Both the position numbers and the translations under genes were made by a program. The notes below the pieces were generated by a model. The model made no database searches, was not told the origin of the DNA, and was given only the letters and a program-made list of their open reading frames with translations. Positions 25,191-34,477 of a stretch of DNA of 64,000 nucleotides are shown piece after piece (position 1 is the stretch's first letter; each line of letters starts with the position of its first letter). The stretch is from Bin52 sp965213935 (GTDB taxonomy: Bacteria; Pseudomonadota; Alphaproteobacteria; Thalassobaculales; Thalassobaculaceae), in assembly GCA_965213935.1 (NCBI GenBank), contig CBDCAO010000010.1, forward strand, positions 248,001-312,000, in the 5' to 3' direction.

Positions 25191-26153
25191 ATGGCGGATC
25201 TGCCGACATCGGTACACATTCACGAGGAAGGACCCCGGGAGGGATTCCAGATCGAGCCGGGACCGATCGGAACCGCCGAGAAGATCAGTCTGATCGACGC
25301 CCTGTCGCAGACCGGGTTGCGCCGCATCCAGGTCTGTTCCTTCGTCAACCCGCGGCTCGTGCCCGGATGGGCCGACGCCGAGGCCGTGGTCGAGGGTTTC
25401 AGCCCGGCCGGTGACATCGAGTACTCGGGGCTGTACTTCAACGGCAACGGGCTCGACCGTGCGCTGAAATTCCGTGACCGGCTCACGATATCCGGATCGA
25501 TCTCGCTGTCCGCGTCCGAGGCGTTTACCCGCAAGAACCTCAACCGGGGCCACGCCGAGAACCTGGCGGCGATGAAGCGACACGCCGAGGCCCACCTGGC
25601 GCACGGAATCCCGGTCAACCGGATCGGCGTCATGGCGGCCTTCGGCTGCAACTACCAGGGTGACATTACGCCCGCCACGGTCGTCGATACGCTGGCTGAC
25701 GGAATGTCGGTCGCCGATGAGACCGGTGCATCGATCACCGTGTTCTCGCTGGCCGACACCATGGGCTGGGCGGCCCCCCATCGGATCGAACGGGTGATCG
25801 GCGCGGTGCGCGAACGCTGGCCGGACATGACCCTGTCGCTGCACCTGCACGACACCCGCGGGCTTGCGGTGGCGAATGCCCATGCCGGGCTCAGGATGGG
25901 TGTCTCGCGGTTTGATTCCACCGTCGGGGGCCTGGGAGGCTGCCCGTTTGCAGGCCAGCCCGGGGCGGCGGGCAACATCTGCACCGAGGAACTGGTCATG
26001 CTCTGCGAGGAGATGGGGATCGAGACCGGGATCGACCTCGACCTGCTGATCGAGGCAGGGCGCATGGCGGAAGCGATCGTGGGACACCCGCTGCCGAGCG
26101 AACTGCTGCATGCCGGCAGCCTCGACCGGTTCCGGCGCACGGCGCTGGATTGA
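25191..26153 (+). CDS. Hydroxymethylglutaryl-CoA lyase family protein
   Basis: 320-aa TIM-barrel lyase of the HMG-CoA lyase / DRE-TIM family, cleaving a 3-hydroxy-3-methyl acyl-CoA type substrate to acetyl-CoA and a keto acid. N-terminal EEGPREGFQIE holds the catalytic Arg; LHLHDTRG supplies metal-binding histidines; STVGGLGGCPFAGQPGAAGN is the active-site cysteine loop. AGGAGG lies seven bases before ATG 25191. The CoA-transferase start overlaps the stop by one base, so the pair is coupled and probably degrades a branched acid through a CoA thioester. Exact substrate is open. Confidence 0.9.
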   Translation: MADLPTSVHIHEEGPREGFQIEPGPIGTAEKISLIDALSQTGLRRIQVCSFVNPRLVPGWADAEAVVEGFSPAGDIEYSGLYFNGNGLDRALKFRDRLTISGSISLSASEAFTRKNLNRGHAENLAAMKRHAEAHLAHGIPVNRIGVMAAFGCNYQGDITPATVVDTLADGMSVADETGASITVFSLADTMGWAAPHRIERVIGAVRERWPDMTLSLHLHDTRGLAVANAHAGLRMGVSRFDSTVGGLGGCPFAGQPGAAGNICTEELVMLCEEMGIETGIDLDLLIEAGRMAEAIVGHPLPSELLHAGSLDRFRRTALD

Positions 26154-27364
26154 TGCCGGCACGACCACTCGCGGGACTGCGGGTTCTCGAGTTCGCCCAT
26201 ACCATCATGGGCCCCACGGCCGGGTTGCTGCTCGCGGAACTCGGGGCCGACGTGATCAAGGTCGAGCCGGCTCCGGACGGAGACCGGACGCGGCGGCTCG
26301 GCGGGTTTGCCTCCGGCTTCTTCGCCGGGTTCAACCGCGGCAAGCGCAGCCTCGCGATCGACCTGAAGCGACCGGAAGGCCGGCAGTTGCTGCATCGGCT
26401 GGTGCCGCACACCGACGTGGTGCTCGAGAATTTCGCCCCGGGCACCATGGAACGGCTCGAATGCGGCCACGAGCAGCTGGCCGCGCTCAACGGGCGGCTG
26501 ATCTACCTGGCGCTGAAGGGATATCTCAGGGGACCCTACGAGCATCGTCCGGCACTCGACGAGGTGGTGCAGTTCCAGTCCGGGCTTGCCTGGACCACCG
26601 GTCCGCCGGGAAGACCGTTGCGGGCGGGAGCATCGGTCATCGACATTACCGGCGCCATGTTCGGGGTCATCGCGGTGCAGGCGGCGCTGCGCGAGCGCGA
26701 TGAGACCGGCAAGGGCCAGAGGATCTCGAGTTCGCTGTTCGAGAGCGCGGCCTTCCTGATGACAACCCACATGGCGGGAATGGCCGCGACCGGCCTTGAC
26801 GCGCTGCCGATGCCGGTCCGCCGCGCGGCGTGGGCGATCTACGACGTGTTCGAGACCGGCGGCGGGGAACAGCTGTTCATCGGCGTGACCTCGGACCAGC
26901 AATGGACACGGTTTGTCAGCGAGTTCGACCTGCCGCACCTGGCGGATGATGCGCGCCTCGCCACCAACGCCAGCAGGCTGGAGGAGCGGGAGTGGCTGAT
27001 CCCGGAGATCGGTCGGGTCATCGGCCGGTATTCGCGTGAGGAGGTGGAGCGGCGTTGCACCCGATGCGAGGTCTCGTGGGCACCGGTTGCACGGCCGGGG
27101 GACCTGTTCGACGACCCGCATCTGCTGGCCACCGGCGGCCTGGTTGACGTGCTGGTTCCGCACCTGGCCCGTGACGGGGGCAGTGTGGTCGGACTTCCGG
27201 CGTTGCCGGTCGAGTTCGGCCCCGGACGGGAACGTCCGCGCCCGTGCGGCCAGCCTCCCGGGATCGGAGAGCACACCGCGGCGATCCTTGCCGAGTGCGG
27301 GATATCGGATGCGGAGATTGCCGGGCTGGCGAAACAGGGCGTCATCGCGCTCGACACCGCGTAA
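26153..27364 (+). CDS. Family III CoA transferase (CaiB/BaiF)
   Basis: 403-aa CoA transferase of the formyl-CoA transferase / carnitine CoA transferase family. The N-terminus GLRVLEFAHTIMGPTAGLLLAELGADVIKVEPAPDGDRTR is canonical in layout, with the nucleophilic acidic residue expected in the LALKGY... segment region. ATG overlaps the stop of the lyase (TGATG). Together they suggest activation of a carboxylic acid by CoA transfer followed by carbon-carbon cleavage, as in itaconate or similar degradation. This is context-based inference. Confidence 0.9.
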   Translation: MPARPLAGLRVLEFAHTIMGPTAGLLLAELGADVIKVEPAPDGDRTRRLGGFASGFFAGFNRGKRSLAIDLKRPEGRQLLHRLVPHTDVVLENFAPGTMERLECGHEQLAALNGRLIYLALKGYLRGPYEHRPALDEVVQFQSGLAWTTGPPGRPLRAGASVIDITGAMFGVIAVQAALRERDETGKGQRISSSLFESAAFLMTTHMAGMAATGLDALPMPVRRAAWAIYDVFETGGGEQLFIGVTSDQQWTRFVSEFDLPHLADDARLATNASRLEEREWLIPEIGRVIGRYSREEVERRCTRCEVSWAPVARPGDLFDDPHLLATGGLVDVLVPHLARDGGSVVGLPALPVEFGPGRERPRPCGQPPGIGEHTAAILAECGISDAEIAGLAKQGVIALDTA

Positions 27365-27387
27365 CATCGGTCCCGGGGAGTTCGTAC

Positions 27388-27822
27388 GTGTCAACACCGG
27401 AAGTCACCGGATCCGAGGGGCCAGGGGAACCAGGGGAACGGGGCCATCGCTCCGGGTGGCGCTTCTGGACCCTGGCCCTGGCCTGGTTACCGGTAGCCGA
27501 ACTCGCGCTGGCGCTGGGCCGGTTCGGAGCGGATGCGGCCACCATGGTCCATGAGCCCGCGGCATGGACCGGGCTGCTGCTGTTTGCCGTCTGCGGCTTG
27601 CCGCTGGCGCTCGGCTGCCGGCGCCTGTGGCGTCTCGGCCATCGGCGGGCGGCATGGGTTTCGGGCGCGGGCCTCGGGCTGGTGACTGTTCCGGTTGCGC
27701 TGGTCGCAGGTCTCTTCGGACCGTTCATCGTGGCGGCAGGCACGGTGGTGTTCAGCCTTCCGGTGTGGGTGGCGGGGTGGTGGCTCGCACGCCGGGTTCC
27801 GCATCGGGGCAGTCGCGGATAG
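27388..27822 (+). CDS. Small integral membrane protein of unknown function
   Basis: 144-aa protein with about four hydrophobic segments (around residues 20-40, 55-75, 85-105 and 108-130) and a hydrophilic, Gly/Glu/Pro-rich N-terminus. GTG start at 27388 is preceded by GGGGAG seven bases away. I do not recognise a family. It lies between the CoA transferase and the dioxygenase on the same strand with short gaps, so it may belong to the same transcript. Confidence 0.65.
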   Translation: MSTPEVTGSEGPGEPGERGHRSGWRFWTLALAWLPVAELALALGRFGADAATMVHEPAAWTGLLLFAVCGLPLALGCRRLWRLGHRRAAWVSGAGLGLVTVPVALVAGLFGPFIVAAGTVVFSLPVWVAGWWLARRVPHRGSRG

Positions 27823-27847
27823 CATGACGGCCAGGGGAGGAGATGCC

Positions 27848-28672
27848 GTGCGGATCCGCAAGCTCGGGGAACACATCGGCGCAGAGATTACCGGCGTCGA
27901 TATCCGCCGGCTCGACGAGGACGGATTCGCCGGCGTATACCGGACGTGGCTCGACCACGGTGTCACGGTGATCCGAGACCAGGACCTCGGTCTTGGTGAC
28001 TTCCTGCAGCATTGCCGCCGGTATGGAACCGTGGTCCATCATCCCTCGAAGGCGACCCGGCATCCGCAGTACCCGGAGATCACCGTGCTGGGCGTCGACA
28101 AGTTCAATCCCGACGGGACGCTGAAGCAGCATGTCTACCGGCGCGGCGCCGCCTGTTTCCACACCGACGGCGCCTACGAGGAGCGGCCGTTCAAGGCGAC
28201 CGCCCTGCACGCGCGCGCGGTTCCCGGCAGCGGTGGTGACACCCTGTTCTCCTGCATGACCATGGCCTGCGAAGCCCTGCCCGGACCCCTGCGACAACTG
28301 CTGGACGGCCGCAGGGGCGCCTTTACCTTCGGCGGCCGCAACAGCGCGAACCTGCTGCTGGATCCGGAGGACAGGCATGAGCCGCCGGCGTTTCACCGGT
28401 TGCTGCAGCCCCATCCGGAAACCGGACGAGTGGCGCTCTACTTCGACCCCGGCAAGATCCTCTACATCGAGGGCCTGGAACCGGAGCGCAGCGACGCCGT
28501 CATCGAGGAACTTGCCGAACGCATGATCGTGCCGGGTGCGGGCTACGTGCACTCCTGGCGGGTGGGGGACGTGGTGGTCTGGGACAACCGGTGCCTGGTC
28601 CACAAGGCGGCGGGAGACTACCCGCCACACGAGGACCGGATCCACTGGCGGGTCTCGATCGGGCAGGATTGA
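27848..28672 (+). CDS. TauD/TfdA-type Fe(II)/2-oxoglutarate dioxygenase
   Basis: 274-aa alpha-ketoglutarate-dependent dioxygenase. The facial triad is visible: FHTDGAY gives His about 105 and Asp about 107, and CLVHKA gives the distal His about 252; an Arg for 2-oxoglutarate follows in RIHWRVS. The start is GTG 27848 behind GGGGAGG, giving the typical RIRKLGEHIGAEITGVDI opening; an ATG 24 bases earlier is less likely. Members oxidise taurine, aryloxy acids, carnitine precursors and others; substrate unknown here. Confidence 0.9.
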   Translation: MRIRKLGEHIGAEITGVDIRRLDEDGFAGVYRTWLDHGVTVIRDQDLGLGDFLQHCRRYGTVVHHPSKATRHPQYPEITVLGVDKFNPDGTLKQHVYRRGAACFHTDGAYEERPFKATALHARAVPGSGGDTLFSCMTMACEALPGPLRQLLDGRRGAFTFGGRNSANLLLDPEDRHEPPAFHRLLQPHPETGRVALYFDPGKILYIEGLEPERSDAVIEELAERMIVPGAGYVHSWRVGDVVVWDNRCLVHKAAGDYPPHEDRIHWRVSIGQD

Positions 28673-28711
28673 CGATCAGCGCCTTCCGATTGCCGAAAGG
28701 GCCAGGCTGCG

Positions 28712-29593
28712 ATGTCCGTACCGCTTCCGGTTCCCTCGATCCCGACGGGTCACCTGTTCTGTTTTGGTCTTGGCTACACCGCCAGTCGGCTTGCCCGGCG
28801 TCTGGTCCGCCACGGATGGCGGGTATCGGGCACCGTTCGCGATCCCGCCCGCACCGGCGTGGCCGGATGCGTGGTACACGCGTTTGACGGTGTCCGCCCG
28901 CTGCCGCCCGCCGCCCTTGCCGGTGTGACCCACGTGCTCAGTTCGGTTCCTCCGGCCGAGGCCGGAGACCCGGTTCTGGCGCTGCACGCGGACCATCTGC
29001 GCGCATCCGCGTCGGTCACCTGGATCGGCTATCTCTCGACCCCCGCTGTCTACGGTGACCGCGGCGGAGCGGTGGTCACGGAAAACGAGCGGCCCAGACC
29101 CTCGAGCGGACGCGGACGGCGACGGTGCGCCGCCGAGCGCGCCTGGCTCGACCTGGGTGGTGGTACAGCGGCTGTCCAGGTGTTCAGGCTTGCCGGCATC
29201 TACGGGCCCGGGCGCACCGTGCTTGATCAGGTGCGACGGGGTACCGCCCGGATCATCGACAAGCCGGGCCAGGTGTTCAACCGCATCCACGTTGATGACA
29301 TCGGCACCATCCTGATGGCGTCGATGGCGCGACCGCGCGGCGGCGGCATCTACAATGTCGCTGACCGGGAGGCGTGTCCGAGCGGCGACGTGGTTCGCCA
29401 CGCCTGCGCATTGCTGGGCAGGACGCCGCCGGAGCCGATCGCGTTTGCCGATGCCGACCTGTCGGAGATGGCGCGGTCGTTCTACAGCGAATGCAAGCGT
29501 CTGGATACGAGCCTGCTCGGAAACGAACTCGGGGTGACGCTCACCTACCCGACCTACCGCGAGGGACTGGCCGCACTGGCGGAGGAGACGTGA
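28712..29593 (+). CDS. NAD-dependent epimerase/dehydratase-like SDR protein
   Basis: 293-aa extended-SDR-like protein of the YeeZ type. N-terminal FCFGLGYTASRLARRL is the dinucleotide-binding loop (a GxGxxxS form), and the middle carries YLSTPAVYGDRGG and RLAGIYGPGR. The classic YxxxK is not clear, as in other atypical members of this group, so catalytic activity is uncertain. It converges with cobO across 3 bp. Confidence 0.85.
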   Translation: MSVPLPVPSIPTGHLFCFGLGYTASRLARRLVRHGWRVSGTVRDPARTGVAGCVVHAFDGVRPLPPAALAGVTHVLSSVPPAEAGDPVLALHADHLRASASVTWIGYLSTPAVYGDRGGAVVTENERPRPSSGRGRRRCAAERAWLDLGGGTAAVQVFRLAGIYGPGRTVLDQVRRGTARIIDKPGQVFNRIHVDDIGTILMASMARPRGGGIYNVADREACPSGDVVRHACALLGRTPPEPIAFADADLSEMARSFYSECKRLDTSLLGNELGVTLTYPTYREGLAALAEET

Positions 29594-29596
29594 GGG

Positions 29597-30217
29597 TCAG
29601 TACTCGATGCCGGCCTGGGCCTTGAACCCCGAGCGGAACGGGTGCTTCACCTGGGTCATTTCGGTGACCAGGTCGGCCGCATCGATCAGTTCCTGCTTGG
29701 CGTTTCGTCCCGTGACGATGACATGCAGCCCGTCCCTCCTGTCGGTGAGCCGTTCCACGACTTCCCCGATCGGCAGGTAGCCGTAGCGCAGCACGATGTT
29801 GAGTTCGTCGAGCAGCAGCACGGAGAGATCGGGGTCCTCCATCATGCGCAACGCCTGGTCCCAGGCGGCCCTGGCGGCGGCAATGTCGCGGTTCAGGTCC
29901 TGGGTGTCCCAGGTGAAGCCTTCGCCCATGGTCCGGATCGTGACCTGTTCGGGAAACGCCTCCAGCACCGCGCGTTCGCCGGTCTGCCAGCGGCCCTTGA
30001 CGAACTGGACCACGCCGACCTTCATGTTGTGGCCGATGGCGCGGCACACCATGCCGAAGGCGGCGGTGGACTTGCCCTTGCCCTTGCCGGTGTGGACGAT
30101 CAGAAGTCCGCCGGTGCGGTCCTTGGTCGCCATGATCTTGTCCCGCGCCGCCTTTTTCTTCGCCATCTTCTCGGCGTGGCGCTCGGCGCGGGCCGGGTCG
30201 ATCGGTGTCGTGGCCAT
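29597..30217 (-). CDS. cobO: Cob(I)yrinic acid a,c-diamide adenosyltransferase
   Basis: 206-aa CobO/CobA(BtuR)-type ATP:corrinoid adenosyltransferase, attaching the 5'-deoxyadenosyl ligand to cobalt. The P-loop is HTGKGKGKSTAAFG at about residues 42-55, followed by VGVVQFVKGRWQTGE and LLDELNIVLRYGYL. ATG 30217 is preceded by AGGAG. A long upstream in-frame reading to 30787 is a shadow of the metallopeptidase gene on the other strand. It lies 8 kb from the main B12 cluster and completes a later step of the same pathway. Confidence 0.95.
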   Translation of the reverse strand: MATTPIDPARAERHAEKMAKKKAARDKIMATKDRTGGLLIVHTGKGKGKSTAAFGMVCRAIGHNMKVGVVQFVKGRWQTGERAVLEAFPEQVTIRTMGEGFTWDTQDLNRDIAAARAAWDQALRMMEDPDLSVLLLDELNIVLRYGYLPIGEVVERLTDRRDGLHVIVTGRNAKQELIDAADLVTEMTQVKHPFRSGFKAQAGIEY

Positions 30218-30298
30218 GCTGCGCTCCTGGTCCGGGTTCGCCGGGACATGCTCGCACACGCGCCGCAAGGGGAAAACCCGTGCCACACCTGAATTGCC

Positions 30299-30688
30299 AT
30301 GTCCGCCACACCGCCGACGCTTGACGATCTGGAGGCACTTGCCCGAACCGCGATGCGGTCCATCCCGGAGCACCTGCGTGCGATGACCCGGGACGTCGTG
30401 TTCGTGGTCGAGGAGTTTCCGTCGGACGAAATCTGCCAGGACATGGACCTCGACAGCCCGTTCGACCTGCTGGGCCTGTACTCGGGGCAGCCGTTCGGAC
30501 AGCAGCAGCTGGCGGGTCAACCCGAGGACCTGAACATGATCTTTCTCTACCGCAGGCCGATCCTCGATCACTGGTGCGAGACCGGGGAGGATCTTGCGCG
30601 GATCGTGACCCACGTCCTGGTGCACGAGATCGGCCATCACTTCGGCCTCTCCGACGAGGACATGGAGCGGATCGAGAACCCGATGTGA
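30299..30688 (+). CDS. Small zincin-like metallopeptidase family protein
   Basis: 129-aa protein of the minimal metallopeptidase family found widely in alphaproteobacteria (MMP1/DUF1025-like). The zinc motif HEIGHHFG is at residues 109-116 with a following Asp/Glu-rich tail (LSDEDMERIE) that supplies the third ligand. No signal peptide, so cytoplasmic. Divergent from cobO. Substrate unknown. Confidence 0.88.
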   Translation: MSATPPTLDDLEALARTAMRSIPEHLRAMTRDVVFVVEEFPSDEICQDMDLDSPFDLLGLYSGQPFGQQQLAGQPEDLNMIFLYRRPILDHWCETGEDLARIVTHVLVHEIGHHFGLSDEDMERIENPM

Positions 30689-31125
30689 CCGCCCGGTGCG
30701 AAGACCGCTGCGTCTCCGGGAGACCGGATGTTGACCAGGTTCTTGCAGATCGCGAACGGCAGATCGATGCCGAAAGCCCCGGGGCACCGGGAAGAAATGG
30801 TCGTTCGGTTCGACGCTGCCGCCGACATCAGGCCTTTCAGGGGCGCTCCGGTACAGGAAGACCGTCCGGCGGCGGCAGGCCGAGGGGTTGAACCGGGACG
30901 CGCGACGGACCGTACTGCCGGTACGGTCAGTGTCACGGATGATCCCGCGAGGAGGGGTTCTCCGGCAAAGTCGGTTCCGGCGCGTTCACCCGATGTCCCG
31001 GGACGGCCTCGTTGCCGGCCGTCCCGAATGCGGGGCCCGGCCCCGGTCCACCGACGCCGGGGGTTGCTCGATCCGGACAGGTGCGCCCCGCTGTGGCCGG
31101 AGACCGTCCGCATCCATCCCGGGCG
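30689..31125. other. 437-bp intergenic region, no gene seen
   Basis: Only weakly coding-looking frames on both strands; none resembles a known family. It separates the metallopeptidase from the minus-strand sugar-phosphorylase-like gene, whose transcription ends here. No obvious hairpin plus T-tract terminator. Confidence 0.5.
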
Positions 31126-32235
31126 TTACGCGGGTTCGAGTGGGGTGTGCAGACTTTCCAGCGCGCTCTGCAGGCTGAAATAGTCGATCGAGCCGTCCCT
31201 GAGGCGCGTTCCTGCATCCGGATCGGCCAATACGACTTCGCCGAGCACTTCCAGCGCCCCGGCAACGCCGCCCACTCCCCGCAGGCGGGACTGTGAGCGG
31301 CGCCGGGGCACGAAGTAGAGCGAGACCCGGTCGCCGCAACCATCGCCGGTGGCAACGAAGTTCGCTGACAGGTCGTCGAGACGGGCGCCGTTACGCCGTG
31401 CCCACGCCGTCAGCCAGTCGGATGCGCACGTCACCACCAGATCGGTGGACCCTGTCCACACGACCGCTTCGACCGGGTAGTGCCGGATCAGCATCGAAGC
31501 GTCAGCGTTCTTCCCGTGCCCGGACCGTTCGGCGAGTTCGAGGGGAAACGCCGCAATACCCCCGGGACGGGTCACGAACTGGTAGTGCAGATGTTCGGGA
31601 ATTGAGCATCCGCCACCAATTCCATTGTAGAACCCGACGTACTCCGGCATCCGTGCGGAGAGGAGAACAAGATCCTCGACCAGTTCTTCAACAGCAACGC
31701 CCGACGGGTCGCGTAAACGCCACTCCTGGGTTCGGTGTTCCTCGGAGGCGACGACGATATGCCCGGGCAGAACGGGAAACGGGTTGGTGAGGGCGAAGAA
31801 CACCCGCTTGCCCGATTCGATCCGGTACCCCAGCTGGGCGCCCTGCTGCTGCACTTCGATCGTGTCCCGGCACAGGAAGCAGCCGTGTGCCGGCAGGTCG
31901 GCGGCGAATGTTCTGCCTGCGCCGCGGAACCGGTGGGCGCGTCTCGGATTGTACTGGGCGCGGAAAAACCGTTCGGGATGGTCAGGATGGGGAAAGGACC
32001 GGCTTTCGACCTGCCGCAGGGTGTCGGTGAGAAACCCGTTGTTCAGGTGATGGCATTCCAGTTCCCGCAAGGCGGCTCCGAGCCCCGATGCCCGTTCCAG
32101 CTGGCGCAGCCGTCCATTCAGGGTCAGCCATGAAGTCTCAAAATCAGGAGACACGCCAAGGGCCCATGCGCCGACAGCGTCTCGACGAAGGATGCGTGTG
32201 CGGTGAAGGACGCATACGCGGTTGTTCCCGGGCAA
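31126..32235 (-). CDS. DUF4922 / GDP-sugar-phosphorylase-like protein of the HIT superfamily
   Basis: About 340-370 aa. The middle has NPRRAHRFRGAG followed by a CFLCRD motif and FALTNPFPVLPGHIVVASEEHRTQ, the pattern of DUF4922 and of plant VTC2 / animal GDP-glucose phosphorylases. The active-site equivalent is GGGCSIPEHLHYQFV, with an H-L-H-Y-Q variant of the histidine triad. By family it would phosphorolyse or transfer an NDP-sugar (NDP-hexose + phosphate to hexose-1-phosphate + NDP). The start is uncertain: TTG 32235, or GTG 32154 closer to where homology starts. It is divergent from the kinase and glycosyltransferase genes and facing away from them, in the same cassette as glgC. Confidence 0.75.
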   Translation of the reverse strand: MPGNNRVCVLHRTRILRRDAVGAWALGVSPDFETSWLTLNGRLRQLERASGLGAALRELECHHLNNGFLTDTLRQVESRSFPHPDHPERFFRAQYNPRRAHRFRGAGRTFAADLPAHGCFLCRDTIEVQQQGAQLGYRIESGKRVFFALTNPFPVLPGHIVVASEEHRTQEWRLRDPSGVAVEELVEDLVLLSARMPEYVGFYNGIGGGCSIPEHLHYQFVTRPGGIAAFPLELAERSGHGKNADASMLIRHYPVEAVVWTGSTDLVVTCASDWLTAWARRNGARLDDLSANFVATGDGCGDRVSLYFVPRRRSQSRLRGVGGVAGALEVLGEVVLADPDAGTRLRDGSIDYFSLQSALESLHTPLEPA

Positions 32236-32381
32236 GCTGACCGCATCCGGATCCGGGCGGAGCAGGAATTCGCTTCAATCGGCGCAGTCCCTAGTATATG
32301 CGCAAGCCCCTGCCAACCGGAATCGTGACCTGCGTTGAAACGTCAGGACCGGGGCAGGCGAAAGTGGCAGGAGAAGCACGC

Positions 32382-33032
32382 ATGCGAGGCGACTCGATCA
32401 TCATCGAAGCCCATCACCGCAAGGCGGCTGCCGGGATCCTGTCCTTGCTGAAACCGGTACTGACGGCAGGGTGTGAACGGCACGCAGTTTCGATCGCCGG
32501 CCAGTCGGGAAGCGGCAAGTCGGAGACAGCGGCGGCGCTTCAGCAGGTGCTCGCGGAGAATCGGATCGAGAGCGTGGTCCTGCAACAGGACGACTACTTC
32601 ATTCACCCACCGAGGACGAACGACCGCACGCGACGTGCCGACATCACCTGGGTCGGTCCGAAGGAGGTCCGCCTGGCATTGATGGATTCGCACGTGGGAG
32701 CGTTTCTCGACGGTGCGGACGAGGTCGTCAAGCCGCTGGTCGACTACGAGGCCGATGACGTCGGGACGGAGACGCTGGAGGTTGGACATGCCCGCGTCAT
32801 GATCGCCGAAGGAACCTACACGACGTTGCTCGCCCGCTGCCAGACGCATGTCTTCATCGACCGGACCCATCTGCAGACCCGCGCACATCGCCAGAAGAGG
32901 ATGCGCAACGCCGCCGAACTCGACCCGTTCATTGACCGCGTCCTTGAAATCGAGCATGGCATCATCTCGGCTCACAAGATCAGGGCCGACATCGTGATCG
33001 ATCCCGATTACACGGCGGTTCCTGCAGGTTGA
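32382..33032 (+). CDS. P-loop kinase of the uridine kinase / phosphoribulokinase type
   Basis: 216-aa NTP-binding kinase. Walker A GQSGSGKS is at residues 40-47 and is followed by VVLQQDDYFIHPPRT, the DDYF motif shared with uridine kinases and pantothenate kinases, and RTHLQTRAHRQKRM, a lid-like segment. ATG 32382 is backed by AGGAGA eight bases away; an ATG at 32298 would add 28 unlikely residues. The stop overlaps the region just before the glycosyltransferase, so the two are co-translated. The acceptor could be a sugar, nucleoside or glycerate-like compound; not decidable here. Confidence 0.8.
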   Translation: MRGDSIIIEAHHRKAAAGILSLLKPVLTAGCERHAVSIAGQSGSGKSETAAALQQVLAENRIESVVLQQDDYFIHPPRTNDRTRRADITWVGPKEVRLALMDSHVGAFLDGADEVVKPLVDYEADDVGTETLEVGHARVMIAEGTYTTLLARCQTHVFIDRTHLQTRAHRQKRMRNAAELDPFIDRVLEIEHGIISAHKIRADIVIDPDYTAVPAG

Positions 33033-33052
33033 ACCCCGGGATACCGGTACCC

Positions 33053-34465
33053 ATGCACATCGCCTTTCTGAATCCCCAGGGCAATTTCGATCCGGCTGAT
33101 TCGCATCTGACCGAGCATCCCGACTTCGGAGGCCAGTTGGTCTACGTGAAGGAGGTCGCGCGGGCCATGGCGGCCGCTGGCCATCGTGTCGACATCGTCA
33201 CACGGCGGATCGTGGACAGGGACTGGCCCGAGTTTGAAGCCGAAATCGACGGGTATCCGGACACGGGTGACGATCTGCGGATCGTACGGCTCTCCTGCGG
33301 CGGACCTCGCTTCCTTGCCAAGGAACGGTTATGGGACCATCTGCCGGAATTCGTGGGCAACCTGGTCGCGTTCTATTCGGGCGAGGTGCCGGACTTCACG
33401 ACGGCCCATTACTCGGACGGCGGTTTCTGCGCAGCATTGTTCGAGCGTGAAGCCGGTGTTCCGTTCACCTTTACCGGCCACTCTCTGGGCGCGCAGAAGC
33501 TTGACCGGCTTGGAATGTCAAAGGTCAACGCGAAGGACCTCGAGGCCCGGTTCCGGTTCTCCAGGCGGATTGCGGCCGAACGTCTGGCCATGCAGCGCGC
33601 GATCCGTATCGTGACCTCGACCGAGCAGGAACGGCGCGAGCAGTACGCTCACCCGCTCTACTCCGGCGCGGTCGACGTGGAGGATCCCCACAGGTTCTCG
33701 GTGATCCCTCCCGGCGTCAACACCGGGATTTTCACTGTCGATGAGGATAATGCGGAGCGCTCGGGTGCTGCCACCGCGCTGCGGCCGGAAACTGCCGGCG
33801 GGCGCCCGTCGATCGTGGTGTCGAACCGCCTGGATGCAAGGAAGAACACCATCGGCGTGGTCAGGGCGCTCGCCGCCTCAAGCGAGCTGCGCGAGCGTGC
33901 CGACCTGCTCCTGTGCATTCGCGGGATCCAGGACCCGTTCGGGGGACTGGACCTGCTCGGCGACGACGACCGATCGGTCCTGGCCCCAATCCTGGAAACC
34001 ATTGTCCGTCACGGACTGCGAGACCGTGTCCGGTTCCGTGACGTTCCCTCCCAGCAGGCGCTGGCGGCGACCTATCGTGCGGTCGCAAACGGTGGCGGGG
34101 TCTTCGCGTTGACGGCATTTCACGAGCCCTTCGGGCTGGCGCCGATCGAAGCGGCAGCCTGCGGACTGGCCTGCGTCGTGACACGCAACGGCGGACCGTC
34201 GGAGATCTTCGCCGACGGTTCGGGTGTACTGGTCGATCCGGACGACCCCCGCGACATTGCGCGGGGCCTGCTGGAGGCGCTGGATAACCGGCAGGTCCTG
34301 GCGGCCCGGGCGCGCCAGCGTGTGCTGAAAACCTATACGTGGCAGCGTACCGCCGAGCGGTATCTCTCCCTGATCGAACGCGCACTGTCTTGCGAGCACG
34401 CTCCGGCGTCCGCGGTTCCTCCCCTCGACGCGTCGCGACTGATCCGGGAATACGTCACCCCGTAG
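33053..34465 (+). CDS. GT4 glycosyltransferase, sucrose-phosphate-synthase-like
   Basis: 470-aa retaining glycosyltransferase of family GT4, closest in pattern to sucrose-phosphate synthases and mannosylfructose-phosphate synthases. The N-terminal HPDFGGQLVYVKEVARAMA corresponds to the family DTGGQVxYV acceptor-domain motif (Phe replaces Thr); the C-terminal domain has SNRLDARKNTIGVVRA and FHEPFGLAPIEAAACG, the E-x7-E nucleotide-sugar site. ATG 33053 is chosen; an in-frame TTG at 33029 overlaps the kinase stop. With GlgC next to it, the donor may be ADP-glucose. No cognate phosphatase gene is adjacent. Confidence 0.85.
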   Translation: MHIAFLNPQGNFDPADSHLTEHPDFGGQLVYVKEVARAMAAAGHRVDIVTRRIVDRDWPEFEAEIDGYPDTGDDLRIVRLSCGGPRFLAKERLWDHLPEFVGNLVAFYSGEVPDFTTAHYSDGGFCAALFEREAGVPFTFTGHSLGAQKLDRLGMSKVNAKDLEARFRFSRRIAAERLAMQRAIRIVTSTEQERREQYAHPLYSGAVDVEDPHRFSVIPPGVNTGIFTVDEDNAERSGAATALRPETAGGRPSIVVSNRLDARKNTIGVVRALAASSELRERADLLLCIRGIQDPFGGLDLLGDDDRSVLAPILETIVRHGLRDRVRFRDVPSQQALAATYRAVANGGGVFALTAFHEPFGLAPIEAAACGLACVVTRNGGPSEIFADGSGVLVDPDDPRDIARGLLEALDNRQVLAARARQRVLKTYTWQRTAERYLSLIERALSCEHAPASAVPPLDASRLIREYVTP

Positions 34466-34477
34466 TCCCTTGCGCGC

